Positions 1-6,132 of a stretch of DNA of 9,509 nucleotides are shown in pieces. The notes below the pieces were generated by a model. The model did not search any database, was not told the origin of the DNA, and was given only the letters and a program-made list of their open reading frames with translations. Source of the DNA: Candidatus Falkowiibacteriota bacterium (lineage in GTDB: Archaea; Iainarchaeota; Iainarchaeia; Iainarchaeales; GCA-2688035). The DNA lies in assembly GCA_017610485.1 (NCBI GenBank), contig JAFCBY010000037.1, forward strand, positions 1 to 9,509. Direction: 5' to 3'. Each line of letters opens with the position of its first letter. Within the stretch, counting starts at the first letter, position 1. Both the position numbers and the translations under genes were made by a program.

Positions 1-132
1 AAGGTTGACGTGCTGCTTGTAAAATCGGAACTTCACAAGGGAGGCGCACATTACGCGCTGCAGGAATATTTCATCGAAACGCAACAAACAAAGGCAAAAA
101 CTTTCAGGGAATTGCTGGAGGAATTTGAGTGA
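1..132 (+). CDS. C-terminal end of an unrecognised protein (partial)
   Basis: An open frame enters from the left edge and ends at TGA 130-132, giving the last 43 residues of a protein. The visible part starts with a short hydrophobic strand (VDVLLV), continues with a helix-like stretch (GGAHYALQEYF) and ends in a charged, probably helical tail. I do not recognise the family from this fragment. The stop overlaps the GTG start of the next gene and the next gene's GGAGG ribosome binding site lies inside this frame. The two are therefore probably translationally coupled in one operon. The codon pattern is like that of its neighbours, so I consider the frame real, but the function is open. Confidence 0.7.
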   Translation, partial: KVDVLLVKSELHKGGAHYALQEYFIETQQTKAKTFRELLEEFE

Positions 133-437
133 TTGAAACAGGAACGGCCAACCTTATTGGCTTTGCTGCGCTCGCATTCTCGCTTTTGTTCGCCTATGCC
201 GGAACACTTGAAACATGCAGTTACAGAAAGTACATTGTTCCAGGCATGCTGCTGCTTGTGGCAGTAATGCTCTTGCCTGAAACCGTTGCGGCAATAATGG
301 TTGCCGTTTCCGCGGTTCTCATTTACTCAGGGTACAAGGAATATGGAATAAAAGCAAGAAAGGAAGAAGAGAAAGCAGATAAGAAGGAAGATAATGATGA
401 AGAGGTAAGCAAAGATAAAAAGGAGGAAGAAAAATGA
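129..437 (+). CDS. small membrane protein with charged Lys/Glu tail, unknown function
   Basis: This encodes 102 residues. Three hydrophobic segments at about 8-25, 35-50 and 52-68 are probably transmembrane helices. The last 30 residues are almost entirely Lys, Glu and Asp and probably lie free in the cytoplasm. The GTG start at 129 is supported by GGAGG at 117-121, seven bases upstream, and by overlap with the stop of the preceding gene. The end overlaps the ATG of the NifX-like gene (ATGA at 434-437), which implies translational coupling. I recognise no named family. The position suggests an accessory membrane partner for the NifX/ZIP operon, but that is inference from location only. The tail DNA is very purine-rich and also carries the next gene's ribosome binding site. 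Confidence 0.75.
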   Translation: MIETGTANLIGFAALAFSLLFAYAGTLETCSYRKYIVPGMLLLVAVMLLPETVAAIMVAVSAVLIYSGYKEYGIKARKEEEKADKKEDNDEEVSKDKKEEEK

Positions 438-913
438 AGGTAGCAATTAGTGCAATGTCAGAAGATTTGGAACAGCAGGTTAACCCAGTTTTTGGCAGGT
501 GCCCTGGTTTTGTGATAGTAGAAATTGATGGAAAGGAAATCAAAGGGCATTCCTTTGTTCCAAACCCAGCAGCCCAATCCGGAATGGGAGCAGGGATTGC
601 AGCTGCGCAAGCGGTTGCAAGCCAGGGCGTGCAGGCAGTTGTCTCAGGCAACATTGGCCCAAACGCTTTTATGGTTTTGAACCAGAGCGGGATAAAGGTT
701 TACCAGGTTCAAGGCCTAAGCATTGAACAGGCAGCAAAACAATTGGGTGAAGGAACGCTCAAGGAGATGTCTGCCGCTTCAGCGCCAGGCCACTTTGGAA
801 TGGGGGCAGGCAGAGACCCAGGCCCTGGAAGGGGCGCTGGCGGTGGAGCCGGAAGAGGAGCCGGCAGAGGAAATGGCGCTGGCAGGGGAAGAGGCCCGCC
901 AATGCAAACTTAA
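434..913 (+). CDS. NifX-like (dinitrogenase iron-molybdenum cofactor family) protein with Arg/Gly-rich tail
   Basis: This 159-residue protein has an N-terminal domain (about 1-115) of the NifX/NifY/NifB-C-terminal family, which in nitrogen fixers binds or carries FeMo-cofactor precursors. Visible family marks are the MKVA start, FGRCP at 20-24 with Cys23, and GNIGPNAF at 72-79. Relatives without nitrogenase are widespread in archaea and probably bind metal clusters, but their role is not settled. Residues about 124-155 form a low-complexity tail of Gly, Arg and Ala with repeated GRG and GRGAG units, which is not part of the family core. ATG 434 is chosen because GGAGG (422-426) lies seven bases upstream and it overlaps the previous stop. 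A second member of the family follows 22 bases downstream. Confidence 0.9.
   Translation: MKVAISAMSEDLEQQVNPVFGRCPGFVIVEIDGKEIKGHSFVPNPAAQSGMGAGIAAAQAVASQGVQAVVSGNIGPNAFMVLNQSGIKVYQVQGLSIEQAAKQLGEGTLKEMSAASAPGHFGMGAGRDPGPGRGAGGGAGRGAGRGNGAGRGRGPPMQT
805..899 (+). repeat. low-complexity Gly/Arg coding repeat in NifX-like protein 1
   Basis: The DNA here is a G-rich imperfect repetition of units such as GGAAGAGGAGCC and GGCAGAGGAAAT, encoding GRGAG and GRG units at residues about 124-155 of the upstream NifX-like protein. Similar coding composition returns at about 7500-7600 in the DUF5320 gene. This is coding low complexity, not a mobile or CRISPR repeat. Confidence 0.7.
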
Positions 914-935
914 GAAAACGTTTGAGGTGATTGAA

Positions 936-1313
936 TTGAAGGTAGCGGTTTCAACGGATTCAGGAAAGGTATCCCAGCACTTTGGCAGGTGCCCACAGTT
1001 CACAATCGCAGAAATTGAAGGCGGAAAAGTTGTGAAAAAGGAAGTCATTGAAAATCCGGGGCACAGCACAGGCTCTTTGCCACGCTTTTTTCATGAAAAG
1101 GGTGTCGAAGCAGTGATTGCCGGCGGCGCCGGATTCAAGGCACAGGGCTTTTTCCAAGAATATGGAATCAGGCTTGTTTTGGGCGTAGAGGGTAGTGTTG
1201 AAGGAGCCCTGCAGAAATTTGCCGAAGGAAAGCTCGAGGCAGGGGAAAGCAGTTGCAACCCCAGCGGAGGCAAGGGCTACGGCATACCGAAAGAAGACGG
1301 GCACGGCGAATAA
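936..1313 (+). CDS. NifX-like (dinitrogenase iron-molybdenum cofactor family) protein, second copy
   Basis: This 125-residue protein is a second, clearly different member of the NifX family. FGRCP (16-20, Cys19), the segment ENPGHSTGSLPRF (39-51) and AGGAGFKAQ (62-70) place it in the subgroup found in archaea and anaerobic bacteria lacking nitrogenase. The C-terminus (about 104-125) is Gly-rich with Cys107 and His123, possible extra metal ligands. TTG 936 is preferred as start because it begins the family's MKVAVSTD strand and GAGGTGA (924-930) lies five bases upstream. The open frame extends further left, but that part reads through the previous gene and resembles nothing. GTG 927 overlaps the ribosome binding site. 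The protein may carry a metal cluster for an Mrp-type ATPase; that is inference. Confidence 0.9.
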   Translation: MKVAVSTDSGKVSQHFGRCPQFTIAEIEGGKVVKKEVIENPGHSTGSLPRFFHEKGVEAVIAGGAGFKAQGFFQEYGIRLVLGVEGSVEGALQKFAEGKLEAGESSCNPSGGKGYGIPKEDGHGE

Positions 1314-1329
1314 AGAAATGGTGCTTTGA

Positions 1330-2085
1330 ATGGATGTTTTGCTGTCAATTGTCTTGGCAACAGTTTTAATCAGCTTGATTGCGTTTATTGGCGCCTTGAC
1401 TCTTTTCTTAAAAAGGCAGTTGCTTGACAGGATTCTGCTAATCCTTGTGGCTTTTTCGGCCGGTGCACTAATAGGAGGCGCGTTTCTGCATTTGCTGCCG
1501 GAAGCGATTTTGAAGACTGGCTTGGATTCACATGCTATTTTGAACATGTTTTTGTCTCTGTTGGTTGGCTTTTGCCTTTTCTTTGTCCTGGAGCAATTTA
1601 TTAGATGGCACCATTGCCATTTAACAGAACACAAAATAAAACCGGTTTCTTATTTAATTTTGGTAAGCGACGCAGTACACAACTTTATTGACGGCTTGGT
1701 AATAGCAGCCTCTTTTGTAATCGGCTTTCATGTTGGCGTTGTTACGACCCTGGCTATTGCCCTGCATGAAATACCGCAAGAAATCGGCGATTTTGGAATA
1801 TTGATTTACGGTGGCTTTGAAAGGGGCAAAGCACTGCTGCTTAACTTTGTTTCAGCTTTGACAGTTGTTATTGGTGGAATTACCGGCTATCTTTTGTACG
1901 GCTTGATTGAAAACAACATTGTCTTGCTTTTGCCTTTTGCTGCCGGCAACTTTATTTACATTGCCTCGTCAGACCTGATTCCTGAAATTAAGCACAAGGA
2001 AAGCGTCAAAAAATCAGCAATGCATTTCACTGCGTTTTTAACCGGTATAGGATTAATGCTTGCCGTAAAATTTTTGTTTGAATAA
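1330..2085 (+). CDS. ZIP family divalent metal transporter
   Basis: This 251-residue integral membrane protein of the ZIP family is likely to move Zn(II), Fe(II) or a similar divalent cation into the cytoplasm. About eight hydrophobic helices are visible. Metal-site signatures are HNFIDG in the fourth helix (His117, Asn118, Asp121) and HEIPQE in the fifth (His146, Glu147, Glu151), both canonical for ZIP. A His-rich loop (RWHHCHLTEH, 92-101) between the third and fourth helices is a common cytoplasmic metal-sensing region. SSDLIPE near residue 212 is also conserved. The ATG at 1330 has only a weak ribosome binding site (GGTG at 1320-1323). The gene starts 16 bases after the second NifX-like gene and ends 14 bases before the next, so metal uptake appears co-transcribed with the NifX-like pair. 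Substrate cannot be read from sequence. Confidence 0.93.
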   Translation: MDVLLSIVLATVLISLIAFIGALTLFLKRQLLDRILLILVAFSAGALIGGAFLHLLPEAILKTGLDSHAILNMFLSLLVGFCLFFVLEQFIRWHHCHLTEHKIKPVSYLILVSDAVHNFIDGLVIAASFVIGFHVGVVTTLAIALHEIPQEIGDFGILIYGGFERGKALLLNFVSALTVVIGGITGYLLYGLIENNIVLLLPFAAGNFIYIASSDLIPEIKHKESVKKSAMHFTAFLTGIGLMLAVKFLFE

Positions 2086-2099
2086 AAGCAGGGGATAAA

Positions 2100-2755
2100 A
2101 TGAAGCTAAAAATTTTGGTTGACAACCAGGCACTGCCTGGATTCAAGTCAGAGTGGGGATTCAGCTGCTTGATTGAAGGAAAAGAAAATGTTTTGTTTGA
2201 CACAGGCGCAAGCAGCAAGGTTTTGGCTTTCAACGCAAAAAAGTTTGGGATAAAGCCAGCGCAGATTAGCAAAGTTGTTTTGTCCCACGACCACTGGAAC
2301 CACACAGGCGGCCTTGAGTGGGTACAGCAAAACCCAAAAGTAAAAGTTTTTGCCTTAAACTCGTTTTCGGACAAAACAAAACAGAGGATAAGGGAGAAAG
2401 GGAAATTGGTTGAAGTAAGCAAACCAATTGAGGCAAGCGATGGAATTTTTTCCACAGGAAAGCTTAGCAACAGCATTGACGAGCAGGGTTTGATGTTGAA
2501 GACAAAAAAAAAGGGTTAGTGGTTTTGGTGGGCTGCTCGCACCCAGGGCTTGAAAGGATTCTGAAAAAGGCAAAGCAGTTTGGGAAAATATGGGGAGTGA
2601 TTGGCGGCTTCCACGATTTTGACAAGTTTAATGCATTGAAAGAAATTGATTTGGTTGCAGCAACGCATTGCAGCAAGCACAGAAAAGAAATTCGGGAGCT
2701 TTTTCCAAAGACCTTTGCTGAATGCGGTGCCGGAAAAGAATTTGAGTTTGAATAA
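2100..2755 (+). pseudogene. metallo-beta-lactamase-fold hydrolase (pterin-type MBL subgroup), disrupted by a -1 frame change
   Basis: Two consecutive frames together make one MBL-fold protein of about 218 residues. The first (2100-2519) holds the N-terminal strands, LFDTGAS (32-38) and the metal motif SHDHWNHTGG (62-71). It stops at TAG 2517-2519 just after a run of nine A (2504-2512). The -1 frame continues seamlessly with GLVVLVGCSHPG, then GGFHDF and ATHC, the remaining conserved metal-ligand blocks of the subgroup that includes the methanopterin-pathway dihydropterin phosphate synthase-like enzymes. One extra A, or two fewer, would restore the frame. The break sits on A AAA AAG in the right phase for -1 slippage, so recoding is possible. 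A sequencing or assembly error or a true mutation are the main alternatives. The usual Asp in HxHxDH is Asn67. Substrate unknown. Confidence 0.8.
2504..2513 (+). other. candidate -1 slippage site A AAA AAG in a nine-A run
   Basis: In the upstream reading frame the codons are ACA AAA AAA AAG GGT TAG. This contains the heptamer A AAA AAG (2507-2513) in the phase used for -1 frameshifting at bacterial dnaX. Slippage would join the two halves of the MBL protein. Stimulatory elements are weak: only a short possible stem (TGGG 2529-2532 with CCCA 2542-2545) follows, and no well-placed upstream Shine-Dalgarno-like element is clear. Confidence 0.35.
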
Positions 2756-2771
2756 GAGGGTGATTTTAGCT

Positions 2772-2966
2772 GTGGAGTGCAAGTGGTTTCAGGTTTGCCC
2801 AATGAAAAGGTTTTGGGACGAAGGCAGGCTTGACAGAAAGTGGGTTGACCTTTATTGCAATGGAAAGTGGCAAAAATGCAAAAGGCTTAAAATGCAGTTA
2901 AAGGGAATTCCACACCCTGACAACATGCTTCCAAATGGAAAAATTGATGAAAGATTGTTGGAGTGA
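2772..2966 (+). CDS. small four-cysteine protein, possible metal or Fe-S binder
   Basis: This encodes 64 residues with two cysteine pairs of the same spacing: C-x5-C at the N-terminus (ECKWFQVCP) and C-x5-C in the middle (YCNGKWQKCKR). The fragments CPMKRF, GRLDRKWVDLYC and PHPDNMLPNG resemble, from memory, a small uncharacterised family found in archaea and anaerobic bacteria. Four cysteines suggest a zinc or iron-sulfur site. GTG 2772 is chosen because GAGGGTGAT (2756-2764) lies seven bases upstream and the product then begins directly at the conserved Cys segment. GTG 2760 is inside the ribosome binding site. It is the last gene of the plus-strand operon and converges, with a 13-base gap, on the uracil-DNA glycosylase gene. 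Function is unknown. Confidence 0.8.
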   Translation: MECKWFQVCPMKRFWDEGRLDRKWVDLYCNGKWQKCKRLKMQLKGIPHPDNMLPNGKIDERLLE

Positions 2967-2979
2967 TTGATGCAGTTTT

Positions 2980-3558
2980 TCAGGTTTTCTCTAAAATGAA
3001 AAAGTCTTTTTTGAGAGGTTCAAGCATTCCTGCATCATAGGTTGCCACTGCCGGATGGTACAAGGGGATTATTTCTATTTGGCCTGCAAGGGTTGATACA
3101 GCAAAAGCTTTTCCATGAATTAGACTTATCCCGGCAAGCTTATCCTGCAAACCAAATTTTTTCATGATGAAGGATGCGGCAAAGTTTCCAAGGCAACAAA
3201 TTTTCTCTGGCTTTATTGTTTCAATTTGGCTGTGGAGGTAAAGCGAGCAGGCTTTGATTTCGCTTGGAAACGGATTCCTGTTTTGGGGAGGTCGGCATTT
3301 CAAAACGTTTGTGATATAGATATCTTGCCTCTTCAGGTTAATTGAGTTTAAAAGCTGGTCAAATATTGTGCCTGCTTTTCCAACAAAAGGTCTTCCCTGC
3401 CTATCCTCATTAAAGCCAGGGGCTTCACCTACAAACAATATTTTGGCATGTAAGCTACCCTCGCCCAAAACAGGACTGTTCCTCGTTTTCCACAAGTCGC
3501 AGCGCCGGCAGTTTGCCACTGCCTGTCTCAATCCAGCAATTGCTTCATCTCTTGACAT
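2980..3558 (-). CDS. uracil-DNA glycosylase, family 4 (4Fe-4S type)
   Basis: This 192-residue enzyme removes uracil from DNA arising by cytosine deamination and starts base-excision repair. Family 4 marks are all present. Four likely cluster cysteines are Cys17, Cys20 (CRRC), Cys88 (LKCRPP) and Cys104. The active-site motif is GEAPGFNEDRQGRPFVGKAG (44-63) and the C-terminal motif is HPAV (168-171) followed by the region that enters DNA. Length is typical for the family. The start ATG (3556-3558) has no clear ribosome binding site, so the mRNA may have a short or no leader. It is divergent from the disulfide oxidoreductase and convergent with the four-cysteine gene. Family 4 enzymes are typical of archaea and thermophiles but also occur elsewhere, so this does not by itself prove thermophily. 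Confidence 0.93.
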   Translation of the reverse strand: MSRDEAIAGLRQAVANCRRCDLWKTRNSPVLGEGSLHAKILFVGEAPGFNEDRQGRPFVGKAGTIFDQLLNSINLKRQDIYITNVLKCRPPQNRNPFPSEIKACSLYLHSQIETIKPEKICCLGNFAASFIMKKFGLQDKLAGISLIHGKAFAVSTLAGQIEIIPLYHPAVATYDAGMLEPLKKDFFILEKT

Positions 3559-3720
3559 TTTGCTTCAAACCATACTGCACTAAACCCTTTTGCAGTGCTA
3601 TTTTTCCACTAGAAAATTGTATGAAAATGTTTACAGAAAACCCCTTAAAAGCTTCCTTCATTACGTTTATTCAATTAAAGAAAAGAGTAAAAGAACAGCA
3701 AAAAAAGTTTTGATCGAGCG
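3559..3720. promoter_or_regulatory. divergent promoter region between UDG and disulfide oxidoreductase
   Basis: This 162-base AT-rich gap holds no plausible gene. On the plus strand CTTAAAAG (3644-3651) is a TATA-like candidate for the oxidoreductase, and ACGTTTAT (3663-3670) is another AT-rich element that recurs exactly at 6956-6963 in the ArsR promoter. A short inverted repeat GCACT (3577-3581) / AGTGC (3594-3598) lies close to the UDG start and might be an operator or a chance hairpin. No clear TATA box for the minus-strand UDG gene was found. Confidence 0.4.
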
Positions 3721-5058
3721 ATGGCAATGAAGGTTTGTATTGTTGGAGGCGGTGGGGCAGGCGTAACCGCTGCAAACAAGATTAGGCAATTGGATCAAAA
3801 ATCCGAAATCACAATTTTTACAAAAAGAAAGGTTATTGGCTATCCTCCTTGTGAAATGCCCTATGTTTTAGGAAGAGACATCGCTTCTTTTGAGGAAATT
3901 GTTCACTCGAAGAAACAAGACTTTACAAAGAAAAAAATAAAAGTCTTGTTTGAAACAGTAGTTGAAAAAATAGGCTTGGACAAAAAATTCGTTTTGGCAA
4001 AGGGAAAAAGACACCATTATGACAAGCTTGTGCTAGCAGTTGGCGCAGAACCCTTTGTCCCGGCCTTAAAAGGGGCGGATGGAAAAAATGTTTATTGTCT
4101 GGGCACTGATATAAGCTCTGCAAAAAAGCTGGACAAAGCCATTTCACGCTTTGGCAGTGCTGTTGTGGTCGGTGCTGGCGGAATCGGGCTTGAGATGGCA
4201 ATCGCCCTGAAGAAAAGAGGCTATAAAAGAGTTTATTTGGTAGAGCTGGCTGACCGAATTCTTCCAAGCAGCCTTGACAAAGACATGAGCAAAATAGTTG
4301 AAAACTACTTGGAAAAAGCAGGAATACAGTTAATGCTTTCAACCAAAATAAGAGAGATAAGGGATTCAGGGGTTAAAAAGATTGTGGCATTGGATGGCAA
4401 AGAGATTAGCGTCAGCCTTGTCTTGTTTGCAACAGGCAGCAGGCCAAGAACCAAACTGGCGAAAGAAGCTGGCTTGGCTGTTGGGAAAACAGGGGGGATA
4501 GCAGTAAACAAATACCTGCAAGCAAGCAGCCCTGAAGTATTTGCCATTGGAGACTGTATGGAAAGCTGGGAAGCCTTAACAGGAAAAAAGACATTGAACA
4601 TGCTTGCAAGCAATGTGGTGAGAAGCGCAAAAATAGCTGCAAAAAATGTTGCGGAAAAGGAGTTTACTCCGTTCAATGGAACAATTTACTCGTTTGCAAT
4701 CCAGGTTGGAAAATTTTTGATTGCATGCACAGGCTACAGTGAAAGCTATGCAAAGAAAGTTGGATTGGATGTTGTCACAAGCACACACGAGGCATTGACC
4801 AGGCACCCTGCTTTGGGCGGAAAACCAGTCTACATTAAATTGGTTATGGACAAGACCAGCCGCTGCCTGGTTGGAGGCCAAATCATTTCCCAGGACAACA
4901 TTGTTGGGGGCTGGGTTGACAAGCTGGTTGTGGCAATAAGTGAAAAGATTTCCTGCAGCAGGCTGTCTTTGATTGAAAACCCTTATACACCGGCCATTGA
5001 CAACCCATACAACGCTTTAACCCAGGCAATCGACAAACTACTGGCGGAAAAGGTTTGA
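3721..5058 (+). CDS. FAD-dependent NAD(P)-disulfide oxidoreductase (CoA-disulfide reductase / NADH oxidase-like)
   Basis: This 445-residue class I pyridine nucleotide-disulfide oxidoreductase has, in order, the FAD-binding GGGGAG (9-14), a single redox cysteine in YPPCEMPY (Cys44), the NAD(P)-binding GAGGIG (151-156), the second FAD motif VFAIGD (273-278), and a dimerisation domain ending in NPYTPAIDNPYNALTQA. The single Cys44 in place of the CxxxxC pair fits the CoA-disulfide reductase / NADH oxidase / NADH peroxidase branch rather than glutathione or thioredoxin reductases. The exact substrate (CoA disulfide, polysulfide, O2 or peroxide) cannot be told. Start could be ATG 3721 or ATG 3727; neither has a strong ribosome binding site, and 3727 begins right at the conserved MKVCIVGGG. 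It stands alone between divergent and convergent neighbours and probably helps cytoplasmic thiol balance or oxygen defence. Confidence 0.92.
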   Translation: MAMKVCIVGGGGAGVTAANKIRQLDQKSEITIFTKRKVIGYPPCEMPYVLGRDIASFEEIVHSKKQDFTKKKIKVLFETVVEKIGLDKKFVLAKGKRHHYDKLVLAVGAEPFVPALKGADGKNVYCLGTDISSAKKLDKAISRFGSAVVVGAGGIGLEMAIALKKRGYKRVYLVELADRILPSSLDKDMSKIVENYLEKAGIQLMLSTKIREIRDSGVKKIVALDGKEISVSLVLFATGSRPRTKLAKEAGLAVGKTGGIAVNKYLQASSPEVFAIGDCMESWEALTGKKTLNMLASNVVRSAKIAAKNVAEKEFTPFNGTIYSFAIQVGKFLIACTGYSESYAKKVGLDVVTSTHEALTRHPALGGKPVYIKLVMDKTSRCLVGGQIISQDNIVGGWVDKLVVAISEKISCSRLSLIENPYTPAIDNPYNALTQAIDKLLAEKV

Positions 5059-5088
5059 TCAGAACAAGAAAAAGGGAATTTTGCCAGG

Positions 5089-5100
5089 GTTTTTTGCTTT
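5089..5100 (+). terminator. T-rich transcription end after the oxidoreductase
   Basis: GGTTTTTTGCTTT follows the oxidoreductase stop by about 30 bases. Archaeal RNA polymerase often ends at such T-runs without a hairpin. On the opposite strand AAAAAGGG (5071-5078 region) gives a matching short T-run for the convergent DUF89 gene. The call is tentative. Confidence 0.4.
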
Positions 5101-5111
5101 ACAGCCCTCTT

Positions 5112-5993
5112 TTACTCTTTCGTATACTTTAAAACAATGTCCCCTTCTTGAACCCCCAAATCAGAGGCAATTACATTGCATTTGGCTATTAGCATGAAAA
5201 ACACGCCATTGAACTGGCTTAACCCCTCATAGTTCCCTTGCCCCTTCGAAATTGTCACATTATGGTTCTTTATCCAGCCCCTGACTTCTGGAGAGTTTCT
5301 TACAGGCCCTGTGCCAGGCAACCCGTTGTCGGTTGCCCTGAATTCAACTAGCGGAATTTTGTCCATGCCAACAAATTTGGCATCTTCCATTGTGGCATCG
5401 TTTATTATGGGCCCGCCTTTTACTACCACAGTAACCTTTAGGCTTCCAGACCCTGCTTTCTTTCGCAATTTTAAGATTGTTTCTATAAGAAACTTGTCGA
5501 ATGCTATTTCCCCGGCATTATCTGCAAAGAGCAGAAGGCTTTTTGCATTGCTTAGCTTTTCTTTGAATTTTTCGTAGTCGTTTATTGCAAATTCTTTGAC
5601 CAAAACCTCTTCAACCGTTTTTTCAACGTTAAATGAACCGCCTGCGGGGCCAAAGTCCATGATGTTTCCGGCAATTGAAACCCTTATTGCTGCAAGCAGA
5701 GGGTCAGGACTGTTGTCCACCTTACGCTTTATTTTGGGAAGCATTTTCATCGCAAGGTCATTACATTCTTTCTTCACTTTCTTGTACGGGTCGTCTATTC
5801 CAATTTCCTTCCTAATAATTTCATGCACTGTATGCGCCAGCTCCGGCGGTGTCAGAGACCAATCCAAATCAAGCAAATGGCGCATAACCTGCCTCAGCAG
5901 TTTCTCCTGCAACTTTTCATCCAAGGGATTCATTCTCAGGGCTTTTAGCAATTGCCTTTGAAAACAGGGAATGCAATCCAAGTTGGCTTTCAT
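5112..5993 (-). CDS. DUF89 / ARMT1-like metal-dependent damage-control phosphatase
   Basis: This 293-residue protein of the DUF89 family contains metal-dependent phosphatases thought to clear harmful or overoxidised sugar and cofactor phosphates. The N-terminal CxxC (Cys7, Cys10, in LDCIPC) is typical of the prokaryotic and archaeal subgroup. Metal and phosphate site motifs are AGNIMDFG (108-115), FADNAGE (156-162, with the Asp158-Asn159 pair), KGGPIINDAT (192-201), SKGQGNYEG (249-257) and the C-terminal KCNVIASDLG (271-280). Length matches archaeal members. The ATG start at 5991-5993 is preceded on its strand by GAGTGAGAT, a partial Shine-Dalgarno match. It is transcribed away from Mrp and converges with the oxidoreductase. 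The substrate is unknown. Confidence 0.92.
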   Translation of the reverse strand: MKANLDCIPCFQRQLLKALRMNPLDEKLQEKLLRQVMRHLLDLDWSLTPPELAHTVHEIIRKEIGIDDPYKKVKKECNDLAMKMLPKIKRKVDNSPDPLLAAIRVSIAGNIMDFGPAGGSFNVEKTVEEVLVKEFAINDYEKFKEKLSNAKSLLLFADNAGEIAFDKFLIETILKLRKKAGSGSLKVTVVVKGGPIINDATMEDAKFVGMDKIPLVEFRATDNGLPGTGPVRNSPEVRGWIKNHNVTISKGQGNYEGLSQFNGVFFMLIAKCNVIASDLGVQEGDIVLKYTKE

Positions 5994-6132
5994 TTTAATC
6001 TCACTCTAATAGATTCTGTTTGATTTTTATGCCATTGTTTAAATAATGTTTTTCTTTCGAAAACTCTAAAAAGTGTTGCAATCGTTTACTTCTATAATCA
6101 CTGTCTTTTATGAAATTTGGAGGCAATCAACA
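5994..6132. promoter_or_regulatory. divergent promoter region between DUF89 and Mrp genes
   Basis: TTTAAATAAT (6038-6047) is nearly symmetric and can serve as a TATA box for either direction. For the minus-strand DUF89 gene it would place the start of transcription near 6015, about 20 bases from the ATG. For Mrp it would give a leader of about 65 bases. CTCTAAAAAG (6064-6073) is an alternative for Mrp. GGAGG (6119-6123) is a strong ribosome binding site nine bases before ATG 6133. No gene is seen in this interval. Confidence 0.5.

Noticed and set aside
805..899. G-rich repeated units as a CRISPR-like or tandem DNA array
   Set aside because: The units are imperfect, in frame, and explained by Gly/Arg low-complexity coding; there are no spacers.
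723..935. Upstream extension of the second NifX-like frame
   Set aside because: This part overlaps the first NifX-like gene in another frame and has no family likeness. TTG 936 has a strong GAGGTGA site and starts the conserved strand.
434..1313. A nitrogen fixation locus
   Set aside because: Only NifX-family proteins are present. No nitrogenase, NifB radical SAM domain or NifEN gene is seen, and such NifX relatives are common in organisms that do not fix nitrogen.
960..1634. Long minus-strand open frame of 224 codons
   Set aside because: It runs antisense across the second NifX-like gene and the ZIP gene, whose plus-strand products carry clear family motifs. Its product resembles nothing and has no ribosome binding site.
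3923..4342. Minus-strand open frame of 139 codons inside the oxidoreductase gene
   Set aside because: It is a shadow of a gene with complete FAD and NAD(P) motifs on the plus strand.
6073..6132. TTG-initiated extension of the Mrp frame
   Set aside because: ATG 6133 has GGAGG at ideal spacing, and the extension covers the divergent promoter region.
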